NCBI GenBank assembly: GCA_001897605.1
Contig: MKTL01000006.1
Span: 101,780-165,779 of the forward strand
Origin: Clostridiales bacterium 38-18
GTDB taxonomy: Bacteria; Bacillota; Clostridia; Peptostreptococcales; Acidaminobacteraceae
DNA length: 64,000 nt
Direction of reading: 5' to 3'
Every line of letters begins with the position of its first letter. The first letter of the stretch is position 1. Positions 36,545-45,677 of this stretch are shown here, in pieces. Position numbers and translations under genes: made by a program. The notes under the pieces were generated by a model. It saw only the letters and a program-made list of their open reading frames with translations, did not search any database and was not told the DNA's origin.

Positions 36545-36943
36545 ATGGAGCTCTTAAATACTGAAATTGAATCTAGCTTTGATGCGGTAGATATGCTAGT
36601 TAGAACTGCGATTCGGCTATTGGAAGAGGAAGTTAAAGAATTGTCTCAGTCTCAATTATTCAATATCAACTTTATGCTACGTGAAATATTGAATAATGCT
36701 GTAGAGCATGGGAATCATTTTGAAAATGAAAAAAAAGTGATGTGTCATATTGAGTACGAAGCGCATCAGCTGACCTTTCGTGTAAGAGACGAGGGCAAGG
36801 GCATCCATCTAGAGGATATTCCCTTGATGCATGAGCCTAAGGATCTTCTAAGGCAAAGAAATAGAGGTCATGAGACCATTAGGGAAATGGCTTTTGAGGT
36901 GTACATCGATCAAACAGAGGTAACGGTTATACTTAAAATATAG
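36545..36943 (+). CDS. Anti-sigma/HATPase regulator (RsbW/SpoIIAB-like)
   Basis: A 132-residue GHKL ATPase of the serine-kinase anti-sigma type. The N-box reads LREILNNAVEHGN and the G-box RDEGKGI. Such proteins phosphorylate a STAS antagonist and, when free, bind a sigma factor or another target. The next gene encodes the STAS partner. No sigma gene is adjacent, so the target could be a protein other than sigma. Confidence 0.88.
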   Translation: MELLNTEIESSFDAVDMLVRTAIRLLEEEVKELSQSQLFNINFMLREILNNAVEHGNHFENEKKVMCHIEYEAHQLTFRVRDEGKGIHLEDIPLMHEPKDLLRQRNRGHETIREMAFEVYIDQTEVTVILKI

Positions 36944-36956
36944 TCAGGAGGCAGAC

Positions 36957-37262
36957 ATGGAAGAACAATTATTAGGAAATTGCATGAGATTAATCATTAC
37001 AGAGGGTTTGACAGCAAATCGCGTTTCAGACTATACTCAAAAAACAGAAGCTCTGTTTGCTTCTGATTCAAGATTTGATTCTGTCGTATTAGATTTATCG
37101 AGCACAAAAAACATAGATTCTGTTGGCGTTACCTTTGTAATTGGCCTATATAAAGCTTCTGAAGAACACAACAAGTCATTTAGTGTGTCTGGTGCCAGTG
37201 TTGATATTATGAGCTTATTTAGATTAATGAAGCTCGATCAGTTTTTTGATTTGAATGAGTAG
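36957..37262 (+). CDS. STAS-domain antagonist (RsbV/SpoIIAA-like)
   Basis: A 101-residue single STAS domain. The phosphorylatable serine is in VLDLSSTKNIDSVGVTFV, the position used by RsbV-type proteins. It is the substrate of the upstream kinase and of the downstream PP2C phosphatase; its phosphorylation state would decide whether the HATPase is held or released. Confidence 0.88.
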   Translation: MEEQLLGNCMRLIITEGLTANRVSDYTQKTEALFASDSRFDSVVLDLSSTKNIDSVGVTFVIGLYKASEEHNKSFSVSGASVDIMSLFRLMKLDQFFDLNE

Positions 37263-37276
37263 TCTGGGAGGTAGGT

Positions 37277-38443
37277 ATGGCCTATCATATATTGATTGCC
37301 GATGATGCGACCATGAATCGTTCTTTGATAAGAGATGTCCTCTCAAAAAGCTTAAAGAATGCAACCTTTTCTGAGGCTGTTAATGGCACTGAGGTTTTAG
37401 AGGTTGTAAAATACGGTGCAGTGGATTTGATCATCCTGGATCTTGTAATGCCAATTATGGACGGATATGAAACGTTAAGGTGGCTTAAGAAGCATCCTGA
37501 GTTTCACGATATTCCTGTAATCGTTAATAGCGCGATAACAGAGATTAAATCAATTGAACAAACGCTTAAAGAAGGAGCGATTGACTATTTTACAAAACCA
37601 CTTTCGCCAAATGATATGCAAATAATCTTGCCATTAAAGGCTAGAAATGCGATTAAGTTCTACGAACAGCAAAAGACAATTGTTTCTCTTAATCAACAAA
37701 TTAATGAAGAATTAAAGAATGCCAACACGTTTGCCAATATTCTTCTTCCAAAGGAAAAAGGAATGAAGCAGGTCGAATTGTATTTAAAATACCATCCTTC
37801 CTTAGGGATTGGTGGTGATTTTTTCGATTGTGTTGAAATAGGTGATAAGGTGCATTTTATGATTGCGGATGTGACCGGACATGGTATTGCTGCTGGTATG
37901 GCTTCCTCTATGATAAAGGTGCTTTACAGGAAAATAATCGAAACACCTGATATCATGCCTCATGAGGTGCTAGAAAGGATGAATCAGTCCATCTTTGATA
38001 TCTTTGACTTTGCAGGAAGAGACAATTATTTTGTTTTTACGGCGTTTGTAGGTGTTTTAGATCATGGCGTTTTAAGCTATGCCAACGCTGGACATCCCTA
38101 TCCGATGATCTATAGAGCTGAGCATGATCGTTTCGTGGAAATCAGACAAAATGGTTTTTTGGTTGGTATGCTTAAAAATGTCAGATATCATACTGAGAAT
38201 TTCCAGGTTGACCCAGAGGATATGATCTTTTTATACACAGATGGTCTTTTCTGTGCTTGTGAAGGTAAAGACTTTACTGGCTGGGAAAAGGTATTTACGT
38301 TAAGCCGACAATTATCGGGAATACTCACAGTAAGCCCGAAGGAGTTTCTTGAAGATTTATTTTATGCCTTTCATATGATCCATAAAACAAGTGGCAATGA
38401 TTTTACAGATGATGTGGCAATGATGCTTTTAAAAGTTAAATAA
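37277..38443 (+). CDS. Response regulator with PP2C (SpoIIE/RsbU) phosphatase output
   Basis: A 388-residue protein. Residues 1-120 are a receiver with the phospho-acceptor aspartate in IILDLVMPIMDGYE. A short helical linker follows (about 125-155). The rest is a SpoIIE-type serine phosphatase with GIGGDFFD, IADVTGHGIAAG, YANAGHPYP and a terminal TDDVAMMLL. When phosphorylated by an unseen histidine kinase it would dephosphorylate the STAS protein. It completes the four-gene operon begun by the antiporter. Confidence 0.92.
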   Translation: MAYHILIADDATMNRSLIRDVLSKSLKNATFSEAVNGTEVLEVVKYGAVDLIILDLVMPIMDGYETLRWLKKHPEFHDIPVIVNSAITEIKSIEQTLKEGAIDYFTKPLSPNDMQIILPLKARNAIKFYEQQKTIVSLNQQINEELKNANTFANILLPKEKGMKQVELYLKYHPSLGIGGDFFDCVEIGDKVHFMIADVTGHGIAAGMASSMIKVLYRKIIETPDIMPHEVLERMNQSIFDIFDFAGRDNYFVFTAFVGVLDHGVLSYANAGHPYPMIYRAEHDRFVEIRQNGFLVGMLKNVRYHTENFQVDPEDMIFLYTDGLFCACEGKDFTGWEKVFTLSRQLSGILTVSPKEFLEDLFYAFHMIHKTSGNDFTDDVAMMLLKVK

Positions 38444-38450
38444 TTAAAAC

Positions 38451-38497
38451 AAAGCCTCTTTACTTTTGATATTCAAAAGTAAAGGGGTTTTATTTTT
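38451..38497 (+). terminator. Strong rho-independent terminator of the antiporter operon
   Basis: The core is eight perfect pairs (38462-38469 with 38473-38480), extended outward to AAAGCC/GGGTTT, followed by a T-rich tract. Confidence 0.88.
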
Positions 38498-38635
38498 TCA
38501 AAGACATCAAGTTATTTGAAAGTCTTTAACAACAAGCGATTGAGATGTATAAAAAAATTTGTTGAAGAGTCTGTCCATACAGGTTAAACTGAATATAACG
38601 GGTTACGAAATATTATTTTACGATAGGAGGACCTC

Positions 38636-39988
38636 ATGGTTGTTTCTGAATTAAAGCGTGCAATACCAAGTGATGGGTTTTGTGATCTCAGGTATCAAGA
38701 ATACGAGTTGACGACGATTAAGGGAACGAAAAAGGAAATCGATACAGTTGCAGTGATAAAAAAATCAGGTGGAAATGTTAGAGTGCTTACTGGTGGTGGA
38801 TTTGGTAGCTTCTGTTTCACGGATACTGCAGACCTTCCGCTTGCTTTTAAAGAAGCACGCTATGCCAGCGATTTAATAAAGGGTAATAAAGTACTTGATC
38901 AATATGAGGTTAATGTGGATACCGTCAAGGTTCAACCGGAAATGGATCCAAGAACGATTGATATTAGTGATAAACGGTCTCTGGTCTCACATTACATTAA
39001 TCTTTTTATGTCATACGATGAAATTGTCAATCTTGAAACAGAGTATTACGAGCAGTTTACTGAGACTTTAATCCTAAACAATAAGGGAACTGAGGTGAGT
39101 CAGGAGGAGCTAATAGTAGGTATTAATTTTAGAATTACCTCTAAAAGAGAGGCGCTTACTCAAATTACAAGATTGTCGCTTGGCGGTGGCGAGAATTATT
39201 TGGATCTTCTTGATAAGGAAGCTGAGATTCATGCAAAAGCTAAACAAACCATTGATTTGCTAGACGCAGTTCCAGTAGTTGGTGGAAATTATGACGTCGT
39301 ATTAGATAGTGAAGTAAGTGGTTTATTCATACATGAAGCATTTGGACACTTGAGTGAATCAGATAGTTTGATTGGTAATGAAACGCTTGCTAAGACGATG
39401 ACTTTGGGATCAGAATTTGCCTCAGAGATCTTTAATGTTATTGATGATCCTACACTCTATGGGTATCCAGGCAGCTACACATATGATCACGAAGGTACAA
39501 AGGCAAAGAAAACTTACCTTATAAAAGAGGGTAGGCTAAGTGGACGATTACATTCGATGGAATCGGCAAGCCAGTTAGGGGAAATACCGACAGGACATGC
39601 CCGTGCAAAGCATTTCGGTTTTACTCCAATCGTAAGAATGGGAAATATTTACATCGACAAGGGACAACATACACTAAAGGAAATGATAAGCTCAATTGAC
39701 AATGGTCTATATTTATTTGGTGCCGCTGGTGGTCAAACCAGTGGTGACACATTTACTTTTGCAGTTCAAGGCGCTTACAAAATTGAAAATGGTGAGTTAA
39801 CACATATGGTTAGAGATTTGGCGCTTACTGGACATTTATTTTCAACGCTGAAAAACATTGAAATGGTAGGTGATGAGCTTTCATTCTCAAGATCAGGTGG
39901 CTGTGGTAAGGGGGGACAAATCCTTATAAAATCTGGAAAGGGTTCAGTTCCTATCAAAATCAAAAACATGGGTATTGGAGGTAAATAA
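38636..39988 (+). CDS. tldD: Metalloprotease TldD
   Basis: A 450-residue TldD protein with the zinc motif HEAFGH (H233, E234, H238). TldD forms a heterodimer with TldE and cleaves unfolded peptides; in E. coli it matures microcin B17 and degrades CcdA. The stop and the TldE start overlap by one base (TAATG), typical of an obligate pair. No peptide-toxin precursor is seen nearby, so a housekeeping peptidase role is more likely. Confidence 0.93.
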   Translation: MVVSELKRAIPSDGFCDLRYQEYELTTIKGTKKEIDTVAVIKKSGGNVRVLTGGGFGSFCFTDTADLPLAFKEARYASDLIKGNKVLDQYEVNVDTVKVQPEMDPRTIDISDKRSLVSHYINLFMSYDEIVNLETEYYEQFTETLILNNKGTEVSQEELIVGINFRITSKREALTQITRLSLGGGENYLDLLDKEAEIHAKAKQTIDLLDAVPVVGGNYDVVLDSEVSGLFIHEAFGHLSESDSLIGNETLAKTMTLGSEFASEIFNVIDDPTLYGYPGSYTYDHEGTKAKKTYLIKEGRLSGRLHSMESASQLGEIPTGHARAKHFGFTPIVRMGNIYIDKGQHTLKEMISSIDNGLYLFGAAGGQTSGDTFTFAVQGAYKIENGELTHMVRDLALTGHLFSTLKNIEMVGDELSFSRSGGCGKGGQILIKSGKGSVPIKIKNMGIGGK

Positions 39989-41304
39989 TGAAATCTTTAA
40001 TAGAAAAAGCGCTTAAAGTATGTGATGCTGCTGAGCTATATGAACGTCGTGTTTTTAGTACCTCAGTTGCAATGCTCATGGGTGAGCTCAATGGTATCGA
40101 TGGCGAAAAGAAAACGGAAATTTCCATTAGAATAATCAAAGATGGCAAGATGGGTGCAGCGATTGCAACGGATATAGAGGATGAAAGCTTAATTGACCGC
40201 GCTTTAATTTCATTAACACAGCAAGGGACAACCGCTGAACCATTTGAGGTACATGAACCCGCAAAGGTTTTATCTTATTCTGAAGCAGTCGTAGACCTTT
40301 CTACAGCGGATTTGGTACATCAAATAGAGGCTTTAAATGAAAGAATCCTTCAGTTAGATGGCCAAGTAAAATTCGGCATAGAGGTTAACAAAACGCTTAC
40401 TGAGATCTATATGGAAAATAGCTCAGGATTTTCAGGAAGCTATAAAAAGTCCATTTATGAGCTAGGAATCTTTACACTTAACGATAAAGGCTTTTATAAT
40501 GCGAGTCTAGAAAAAGTTGGTTGCGAGATTTCAGATATAACAGACAGTGAACTAATTGCTTTGTTAGAAAAGCATAAGCTAGAGCAGCATCCTGTAAGTC
40601 TAGAAAATGAAAAATTACCCGTTATACTAAGTGGTAGTGTTATGGGGGCTATGATGCTACGCGTTTTAGGTGGCGTAAATGGTGGTAATGTCTTAAAACA
40701 TATTTCACCAGTAGAAAATAGAATGGGTGAAAAGGTATTTTCTGAAAACATCACCATTCGCGATGATGCAACCTATGCCTATGGCGTCAACACAATGGCC
40801 TTTGATGATGAGGGAACAACTGCTCAAAACACGGTTATCTATGAAAAAGGTGTACTTAAAAGCTTTTTGTTAAGTCAGTCACAGGCAAAGAAATTAGGTC
40901 TAAAGCCAACAGGAAATGCCATTAAAAGAGCTTTGTTCTCAAAGGAAATTGAGGACGCACCAACCGTTTTTGAGTCAAATATGATCGTTGAAGGCAATTG
41001 CATATCTGACGAAGGCTTGATAAGGAGCATCAAAAGGGGATTGCTTATCACTGGCGTAATGGGTGCACATACAGGCAATATCATACAGGGAGAATTTTCT
41101 TTAAACGTATCGTCTGGCTTCCTTATTGAGGATGGGAAAATGGTTGGAAAAGTTAAGGGTGCAATGATTGCTGGCAATGTTTATGAGCTGTTTAATGATA
41201 TTGAAGCGATCGGAACCGAGCTTGAGCCGATGAGAGGTATTTTCTATCATTTGGGCTATTCACCAATGGTTAAATTTGGTGGTGTCAATATAGTGGGCAA
41301 ATAA
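39988..41304 (+). CDS. tldE: TldE/PmbA-family partner of TldD
   Basis: A 438-residue TldE/PmbA protein. It has the family core (GANGGNV-type segment reading GGVNGGNVLKH, ENSSGFSGSYKKS early and FSLNVSSGFLIEDGK near the end) but no zinc-binding HExxxH, as expected. It closes the catalytic cavity of TldD. It overlaps the upstream gene by one base. Confidence 0.92.
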   Translation: MKSLIEKALKVCDAAELYERRVFSTSVAMLMGELNGIDGEKKTEISIRIIKDGKMGAAIATDIEDESLIDRALISLTQQGTTAEPFEVHEPAKVLSYSEAVVDLSTADLVHQIEALNERILQLDGQVKFGIEVNKTLTEIYMENSSGFSGSYKKSIYELGIFTLNDKGFYNASLEKVGCEISDITDSELIALLEKHKLEQHPVSLENEKLPVILSGSVMGAMMLRVLGGVNGGNVLKHISPVENRMGEKVFSENITIRDDATYAYGVNTMAFDDEGTTAQNTVIYEKGVLKSFLLSQSQAKKLGLKPTGNAIKRALFSKEIEDAPTVFESNMIVEGNCISDEGLIRSIKRGLLITGVMGAHTGNIIQGEFSLNVSSGFLIEDGKMVGKVKGAMIAGNVYELFNDIEAIGTELEPMRGIFYHLGYSPMVKFGGVNIVGK

Positions 41305-41329
41305 ACTAAATTTGCAAAGCTGACAAATG

Positions 41330-41374
41330 AAAAGAGATGTTCTAAACTCAGTGTAGTTTGGTAACATCTCTTTT
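41330..41374. terminator. Terminator between convergent tldE and the HD-GYP gene
   Basis: A perfect 12-base-pair inverted repeat (41330-41341 with 41363-41374); A and T runs at its ends allow use from both sides. Confidence 0.8.
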
Positions 41375-41380
41375 AATGAT

Positions 41381-42490
41381 TTATTCGAAAATGATCTTGG
41401 TTATTGTGAGATTTTGCTTCTCAAACATATTAATATAGCCTGCATCACTGGTATCAAGCTTACCGTTCTTAAATAACCTTATTACAGGTCTGAGTGGATA
41501 GGACCTGTTATTTTTTAGAACGACTGCCCTTTGATTGTTTGATAATAAAACGTGAGTTCCTGCTGGGTAGGGAACGATACATCTTGAAAACGCATTTGCA
41601 AGGTTGAAATCAAATAATCGACCCGCATTTCCCATAATATACTCAAGTGCCTCATTATGAGGATAGGCATTACGATATGGCCTATCTGAGGTCATCGCGT
41701 CATAGACATCGGTTAACATGATTATTTTTGCAAGTGGATGTATTTCATTTTCTTTTAATCCATTTGGATAACCTGAGCCATCAATTCGTTCGTGATGCTG
41801 CATAACAATGGTCTTAATATGTGCATTTAGACTGGTGTTATTGGTTAGAATATCATAACCGATTTTTGGATGCTCCTTTAGTAGCTTCCAATGCTCAATG
41901 GTCAGTGGATCATCGCTCTCAAAAATCTCCTTTGGTAAATCCTTATATCCAATATTTGAAAGGAGTGAAGCAATTGCTACGTTTTTCATATCCATCATCG
42001 ACAATCCCATCTTTACACTAAGCATTATTGAGAGCACAGCAGTATTGATCGCATGCTCATATTGATAATGGCTATCTGTTTTAATGTCCATAATAGAGAT
42101 GGTTAAATCCGTAGAATTCAATATTTCATCGATGAGACTTTCTGATACTCGATCGATGCTACTGATTAATTCACGTCCAGAGTCACCATATACGAGCTGC
42201 TGTTTTTGCTTATTTATTTCCTGATAAAAAGTATCCATACAGTCTTTAACATCTGATATAGTACGTTTTCGAAGCTCAGGATTGATGATGTCTTTAACTT
42301 CTTCCTCTAAATAAGCCTCTTCCTCAGCATTTTTTATATAGAGTGATTTGAAGCCCATGTTTTTTATTCTCTGTGTGGTTTTATCATTCAAAGTTGCGTT
42401 TTTCTTTAGCAGTATTTGATTGTTCAGATTAACCAAGTTTTCAGCTAATACTTCGTTCTCTTTTAAGTTATCTAAAGGTTTAAATCTCAT
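41381..42490 (-). CDS. HD-GYP-domain protein lacking the HD dyad
   Basis: A 369-residue protein with an N-terminal regulatory part (residues 1-125) and an HD-GYP domain (about 140-310). The GYP part is intact: HHERIDGSGYP (232-242) and TDVYDAMTSDRPYR. The first histidine (H146) and the HP of KEHPKIG are present. The central HD of LLHDIGK, however, reads LLSNIGY, so H and D are replaced by S178 and N179. Active members hydrolyse c-di-GMP or cGAMP through a metal site that needs HD; this one may bind the nucleotide or a partner without cleaving it. A small strand-rich C-terminal part follows. Confidence 0.88.
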   Translation of the reverse strand: MRFKPLDNLKENEVLAENLVNLNNQILLKKNATLNDKTTQRIKNMGFKSLYIKNAEEEAYLEEEVKDIINPELRKRTISDVKDCMDTFYQEINKQKQQLVYGDSGRELISSIDRVSESLIDEILNSTDLTISIMDIKTDSHYQYEHAINTAVLSIMLSVKMGLSMMDMKNVAIASLLSNIGYKDLPKEIFESDDPLTIEHWKLLKEHPKIGYDILTNNTSLNAHIKTIVMQHHERIDGSGYPNGLKENEIHPLAKIIMLTDVYDAMTSDRPYRNAYPHNEALEYIMGNAGRLFDFNLANAFSRCIVPYPAGTHVLLSNNQRAVVLKNNRSYPLRPVIRLFKNGKLDTSDAGYINMFEKQNLTITKIIFE

Positions 42491-42738
42491 AGGATATACC
42501 TCTGTTGGTTATATAATTAAAATTATTCTATAAAAATTATACGGTAAATCGTCTGTTAAAACAATTAACAACTTATAAAATTTATACCCAACTTTATAAA
42601 AAAATACTATATATGTATAATTCAGCGTTACACAGGTGTTAAAATTCCTTTAAAAATGAGGGAGCTTGCGCCTAAAGCGAATGAAATTATGTTACAATAA
42701 TAGAGTCGTTATAATTAGTCATACAGGAAGGAATTATC

Positions 42739-43470
42739 ATGCAAAATACCATGGATTTACATACGCATACGATTGCAAGCGGTCATGCGTACAGTACGTT
42801 AACAGAAAACTTAAATGCAGCAAGAGAGAAAGGGCTAAGAATCATTGGGATTTCAGATCATGCGCCTGCGATGCCAGGTAGCACTCACGAATATTATTTT
42901 AGTAATTTAAGAGTAATTCCCGAATATATTGATGGCATTAGAGTCTTAAAGGGTGTTGAATTGAACATTCTCGATGGTGAGGGACGTATTGATCTCGATG
43001 AGAGAACCCTAAGCTTTTTAGATTATGCGATCGTCAGCTTACATCCACCGTGTTTTGATGGGGGTAATGCAGAGTTTAACACGGACGCGATTTTAAAGGC
43101 ATGCGAACATCCTCTTGTTAAAATAATCGGTCATCCGGATGACTCACGCTACCCGCTAAACTATGAGCGCTTAGTAGTGGGTGCGAAGGAAAGAGGGGTA
43201 TTATTAGAGGTTAATAACAGCTCGCTCTCACCAAATGCATTTAGAGAGAATGCTAGAGAAAACTATTTAGAATTATTGAAATTTTGTAAGCTTCATGAAG
43301 TGATGGTCATCATCAACAGCGACTCTCATTATCATCAATACATTGGTGAGGATGGATTTGCTAAAGCGCTCCTCTCAGAAACAGAATTTCCAGAGCATTT
43401 AATTGCAAATTATACCCTTGCGGAGGAAGTTGCGAATTGGCTGTCTACATTTGAAAAAAATCGACGTTAG
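42739..43470 (+). CDS. PHP-family phosphoesterase (YcdX-like)
   Basis: A 243-residue PHP-domain protein. The metal motif DLHTHTIASGHAY starts at residue 6; GISDHAPAMPG, GVELNI, HPDD and the final NSDSHYHQYIG supply the other trinuclear ligands. The closest match is the YcdX group, cytoplasmic phosphatases with zinc. The substrate is unknown. It stands alone, with AGGAAGG before the ATG. Confidence 0.9.
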   Translation: MQNTMDLHTHTIASGHAYSTLTENLNAAREKGLRIIGISDHAPAMPGSTHEYYFSNLRVIPEYIDGIRVLKGVELNILDGEGRIDLDERTLSFLDYAIVSLHPPCFDGGNAEFNTDAILKACEHPLVKIIGHPDDSRYPLNYERLVVGAKERGVLLEVNNSSLSPNAFRENARENYLELLKFCKLHEVMVIINSDSHYHQYIGEDGFAKALLSETEFPEHLIANYTLAEEVANWLSTFEKNRR

Positions 43471-43480
43471 ACGTCGATTT
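43458..43480 (-). terminator. Minus-strand terminator of the nitroreductase gene, over the end of the PHP gene
   Basis: A perfect 10-base-pair stem (43458-43467 with 43471-43480) whose three-base loop is the PHP stop codon. The U-tract is on the minus strand (A7 at 43454-43460 on the plus strand), so it ends the nitroreductase transcript. Confidence 0.75.
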
Positions 43481-44249
43481 AGAATTCTGATTCAAAGCTG
43501 TCTTTTTCCTTAGATTTAAAGAATGGGACACCATTTCCTCTTGGAAAGGAGCCACCAGCAGCTAGCTCAAAATGCAATTTGGCAATTCCTAGATCTACTA
43601 GATCAGTCGCTTTTTTATCTGGTGTGTGAATACTAACTTGACCTTCTCTAAGTTCGAGATAGACCGGCTGAGAATTAACCGCTGAGGGTGCGAGCATGAT
43701 TGATTTTATACCTGCTGAAAGCCAGTCAGGAAGTTCAGTAAGATCTCTGTTGTTGATAAAACGCTCATATGGTTTTGATTTTCTATGTGAAAGAGAACGA
43801 ATGATTTTTTCTTTTGTGGTTGCTTCAGTTGGACTATTACCTATGGGAATCACACAGATAAGAGACTCGTTTTCATCACATTTAAACATTGACTCGGTTT
43901 TATCAAAGGTGCCAGCAACCCAGCAGGTGCCAAGCCCAAGTCGTGTTGCTTCTAGGACAAGCCTTTCACCAAAATAACCACATTTTTCTTTAAGATAAAG
44001 ATCATTAGTAGCACCTTTTAACACAATTAAAGATTTTACTCCAGAAAACATACCATAGCTTTTTCGCAAGCCATTAAAGGCACGACCAGCGTCTTCAATA
44101 AGCTGAATGCTTAAGCCTGATTCGTGATTGTAGGCGACTATTTTATCACCTAAATGTGACATGAGCTCTTTCGATAATGCCTGACCATCAAACTGACGTC
44201 TAGAGATTCTAGATTTTATTGCATTGATTTCATCCATTTTATAAGTCAT
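43479..44249 (-). CDS. Nitroreductase-family flavoprotein (TM1586-like)
   Basis: A 256-residue protein with the two-lobed nitroreductase fold of the TM1586 type: the N-terminal KSRISRRQFDGQAL (FMN phosphate contact), FGERLVLEATRLGLGTCWVAG, and a second lobe with SAGIKSIMLAPSAVNSQPVYL. Members reduce flavin-dependent substrates with NAD(P)H; the physiological substrate is not known. It has the expected GAGGT site and its own terminator. Confidence 0.9.
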   Translation of the reverse strand: MTYKMDEINAIKSRISRRQFDGQALSKELMSHLGDKIVAYNHESGLSIQLIEDAGRAFNGLRKSYGMFSGVKSLIVLKGATNDLYLKEKCGYFGERLVLEATRLGLGTCWVAGTFDKTESMFKCDENESLICVIPIGNSPTEATTKEKIIRSLSHRKSKPYERFINNRDLTELPDWLSAGIKSIMLAPSAVNSQPVYLELREGQVSIHTPDKKATDLVDLGIAKLHFELAAGGSFPRGNGVPFFKSKEKDSFESEF

Positions 44250-44331
44250 ATTTATACCTCATTTCTGTATAAGAGAATAGCATATATTTTTAAAATGGTA
44301 AACTGAATAAATAGATCACAAAGGAGACTTT

Positions 44332-44682
44332 ATGAAAAAATTAATATTAAAATGGATTATTGCTGCCCTAGCCATCTATGCAACTGGTTATATCCTCGAT
44401 GGTTTTACCATCAGTTCTCCAGAAGCTGCGGTAATTGCAGCCTTTGCACTGGCTGTACTAAATGTATTTTTAAAGCCAATTTTAAAAATCCTAACCTTTC
44501 CAATAACTCTGCTTACTTTGGGCCTTTTCTTATTTGTAATTGACGGCGTATTGTTATTGATATTGGATCAATTTATAACGGGCTTGGTCATCGATGGGTT
44601 TATAAATGCAATGCTTGCTTCAATTGCAATTTCTTTGATTACAATGGTATTAAATGTGGTGTTTGGATTAAATAAAGACTGA
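44332..44682 (+). CDS. Small YvlD/phage-holin-4-family membrane protein
   Basis: A 116-residue protein with four predicted membrane segments. The AVLNVFLKPILKILTFPITLLTLGLFLFVIDG core is diagnostic in its LKPIL and FPITLLTLG parts. Despite the holin label, members such as YvlD belong to envelope-stress operons and are not phage genes; there is no phage context here. The ATPase gene follows by 17 bases. Confidence 0.9.
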   Translation: MKKLILKWIIAALAIYATGYILDGFTISSPEAAVIAAFALAVLNVFLKPILKILTFPITLLTLGLFLFVIDGVLLLILDQFITGLVIDGFINAMLASIAISLITMVLNVVFGLNKD

Positions 44683-44699
44683 TCGCTGAGGTGAAGTTT

Positions 44700-45494
44700 A
44701 TGGAACACACAGTCTATCTAACTGAAATTATCAATTTAGAGGCTATAGAGCAAAATCATATCCCAGTTAATTATCCCAAAACAGTCTCATTGATTAAGGA
44801 ACTAAAGCGGTTTGAATTTACCAATCGCATTACTATTATATGTGGTGATAACGGTAGCGGAAAAAGCACTTTGATAAAAGGCATCGCAGAACAGCTAAGT
44901 GCCTATAAAATTGATGGCTTGAATTATCAAACTGAAGAAAGAAGCTATGACTTTTTACAGCTAAAAACACGTAGAAAGCCTAAGAGGAGTTTTCATTTTA
45001 CGGGTGAGGATTTTATAAGGTATATTGAGTGGCTTGAAAAGACAAAACAGGAATCGCGTGAAGCGATCGAAGAAATCAACGAGACCTATGGTGCCGGCTC
45101 ATATAGCGCAATGCTTGCTAGGCAGCCACATGAACGAACCATTGGCGATATTAGACATATGTACGAAGGAAGCTTGTCTCAGCAGTCTCATGGTGAGGGC
45201 TTTTTAAATTTCTTTAGATCGCGCCTAATTAAGGATGGCTTGTACCTCATAGATGAACCAGAAAGTGCCCTTAGCTATGAAAATCAGTATGTTATTTCAA
45301 TGCTGATAAGGGATGCAGCAAATGAAGGCGCGCAGTTTATTATTGCCACACATTCACCCATTATTACCGGCATACCTGAGGCTGATATTTTTGAAATTAA
45401 AGAAGGAAAGCTAATAAAGACGGACTATGAAAATTTGGAAAATATCCAATTTTTAAATCTATTTATTAGAAAAAGAAAGTACTTATTTGAATGA
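44700..45494 (+). CDS. AAA/ABC-type ATPase, soluble
   Basis: A 264-residue ATPase of the AAA_21/RecF-like ABC class. Walker A is GDNGSGKSTLIKGIA, the signature-like region reads LSQQSHGEGF, and Walker B with its catalytic glutamate is GLYLIDEPESALS; a switch histidine lies in IATHSPI. It has no membrane partner, so it is not a transporter subunit. Such short proteins occur alone in many Firmicutes with unknown roles. ATG 44700 after GAGGTGA is taken rather than the GTG at 44691. Confidence 0.85.
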   Translation: MEHTVYLTEIINLEAIEQNHIPVNYPKTVSLIKELKRFEFTNRITIICGDNGSGKSTLIKGIAEQLSAYKIDGLNYQTEERSYDFLQLKTRRKPKRSFHFTGEDFIRYIEWLEKTKQESREAIEEINETYGAGSYSAMLARQPHERTIGDIRHMYEGSLSQQSHGEGFLNFFRSRLIKDGLYLIDEPESALSYENQYVISMLIRDAANEGAQFIIATHSPIITGIPEADIFEIKEGKLIKTDYENLENIQFLNLFIRKRKYLFE

Positions 45495-45535
45495 TAATTG
45501 GATTCAAGATATTGATTATAATTTCGAGTCCATGG

Positions 45536-45571
45536 ATACCCCTGCTTAATTAGTAATTTAAGTAGGGGTAT
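45536..45571 (+). terminator. Terminator-like hairpin after the ATPase gene
   Basis: A 12-base-pair stem (45536-45547 with 45560-45571, one G-U) encloses a 12-base loop. The T tract after it is short, so termination may be partial. Confidence 0.6.
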
Positions 45572-45605
45572 TTAATTGAAAAAATTAAAGTGTTTTACCT
45601 TAACG

Positions 45606-45653
45606 ATACATCAAAAACATATATTTAGTTTAAATATTGATGTATAGTATAAT
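45606..45653 (+). promoter_or_regulatory. Promoter with overlapping inverted-repeat operator of the PTS operon
   Basis: A -10 TATAAT (45648-45653) lies 17 bases from TTAGTT (45625-45630). A perfect inverted repeat, ATACATCAA (45606-45614) and TTGATGTAT (45637-45645), spans the -35 and ends two bases before the -10. It is the right place for a repressor or activator, or could form an RNA stem only if transcription starts upstream. The regulator gene in the same operon is a candidate binder. Confidence 0.6.
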
Positions 45654-45677
45654 AAACATGCATACACGGAGGCAAGT

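Noticed and set aside
38636-41304. TldD/TldE as a microcin or RiPP maturation system
   Set aside because: No small precursor peptide, cyclodehydratase or exporter is next to the pair, so the general peptidase role is preferred.
44332-44682. Possible phage holin
   Set aside because: The family is labelled holin 4 but is chromosomal in many bacteria; no other phage genes lie nearby.
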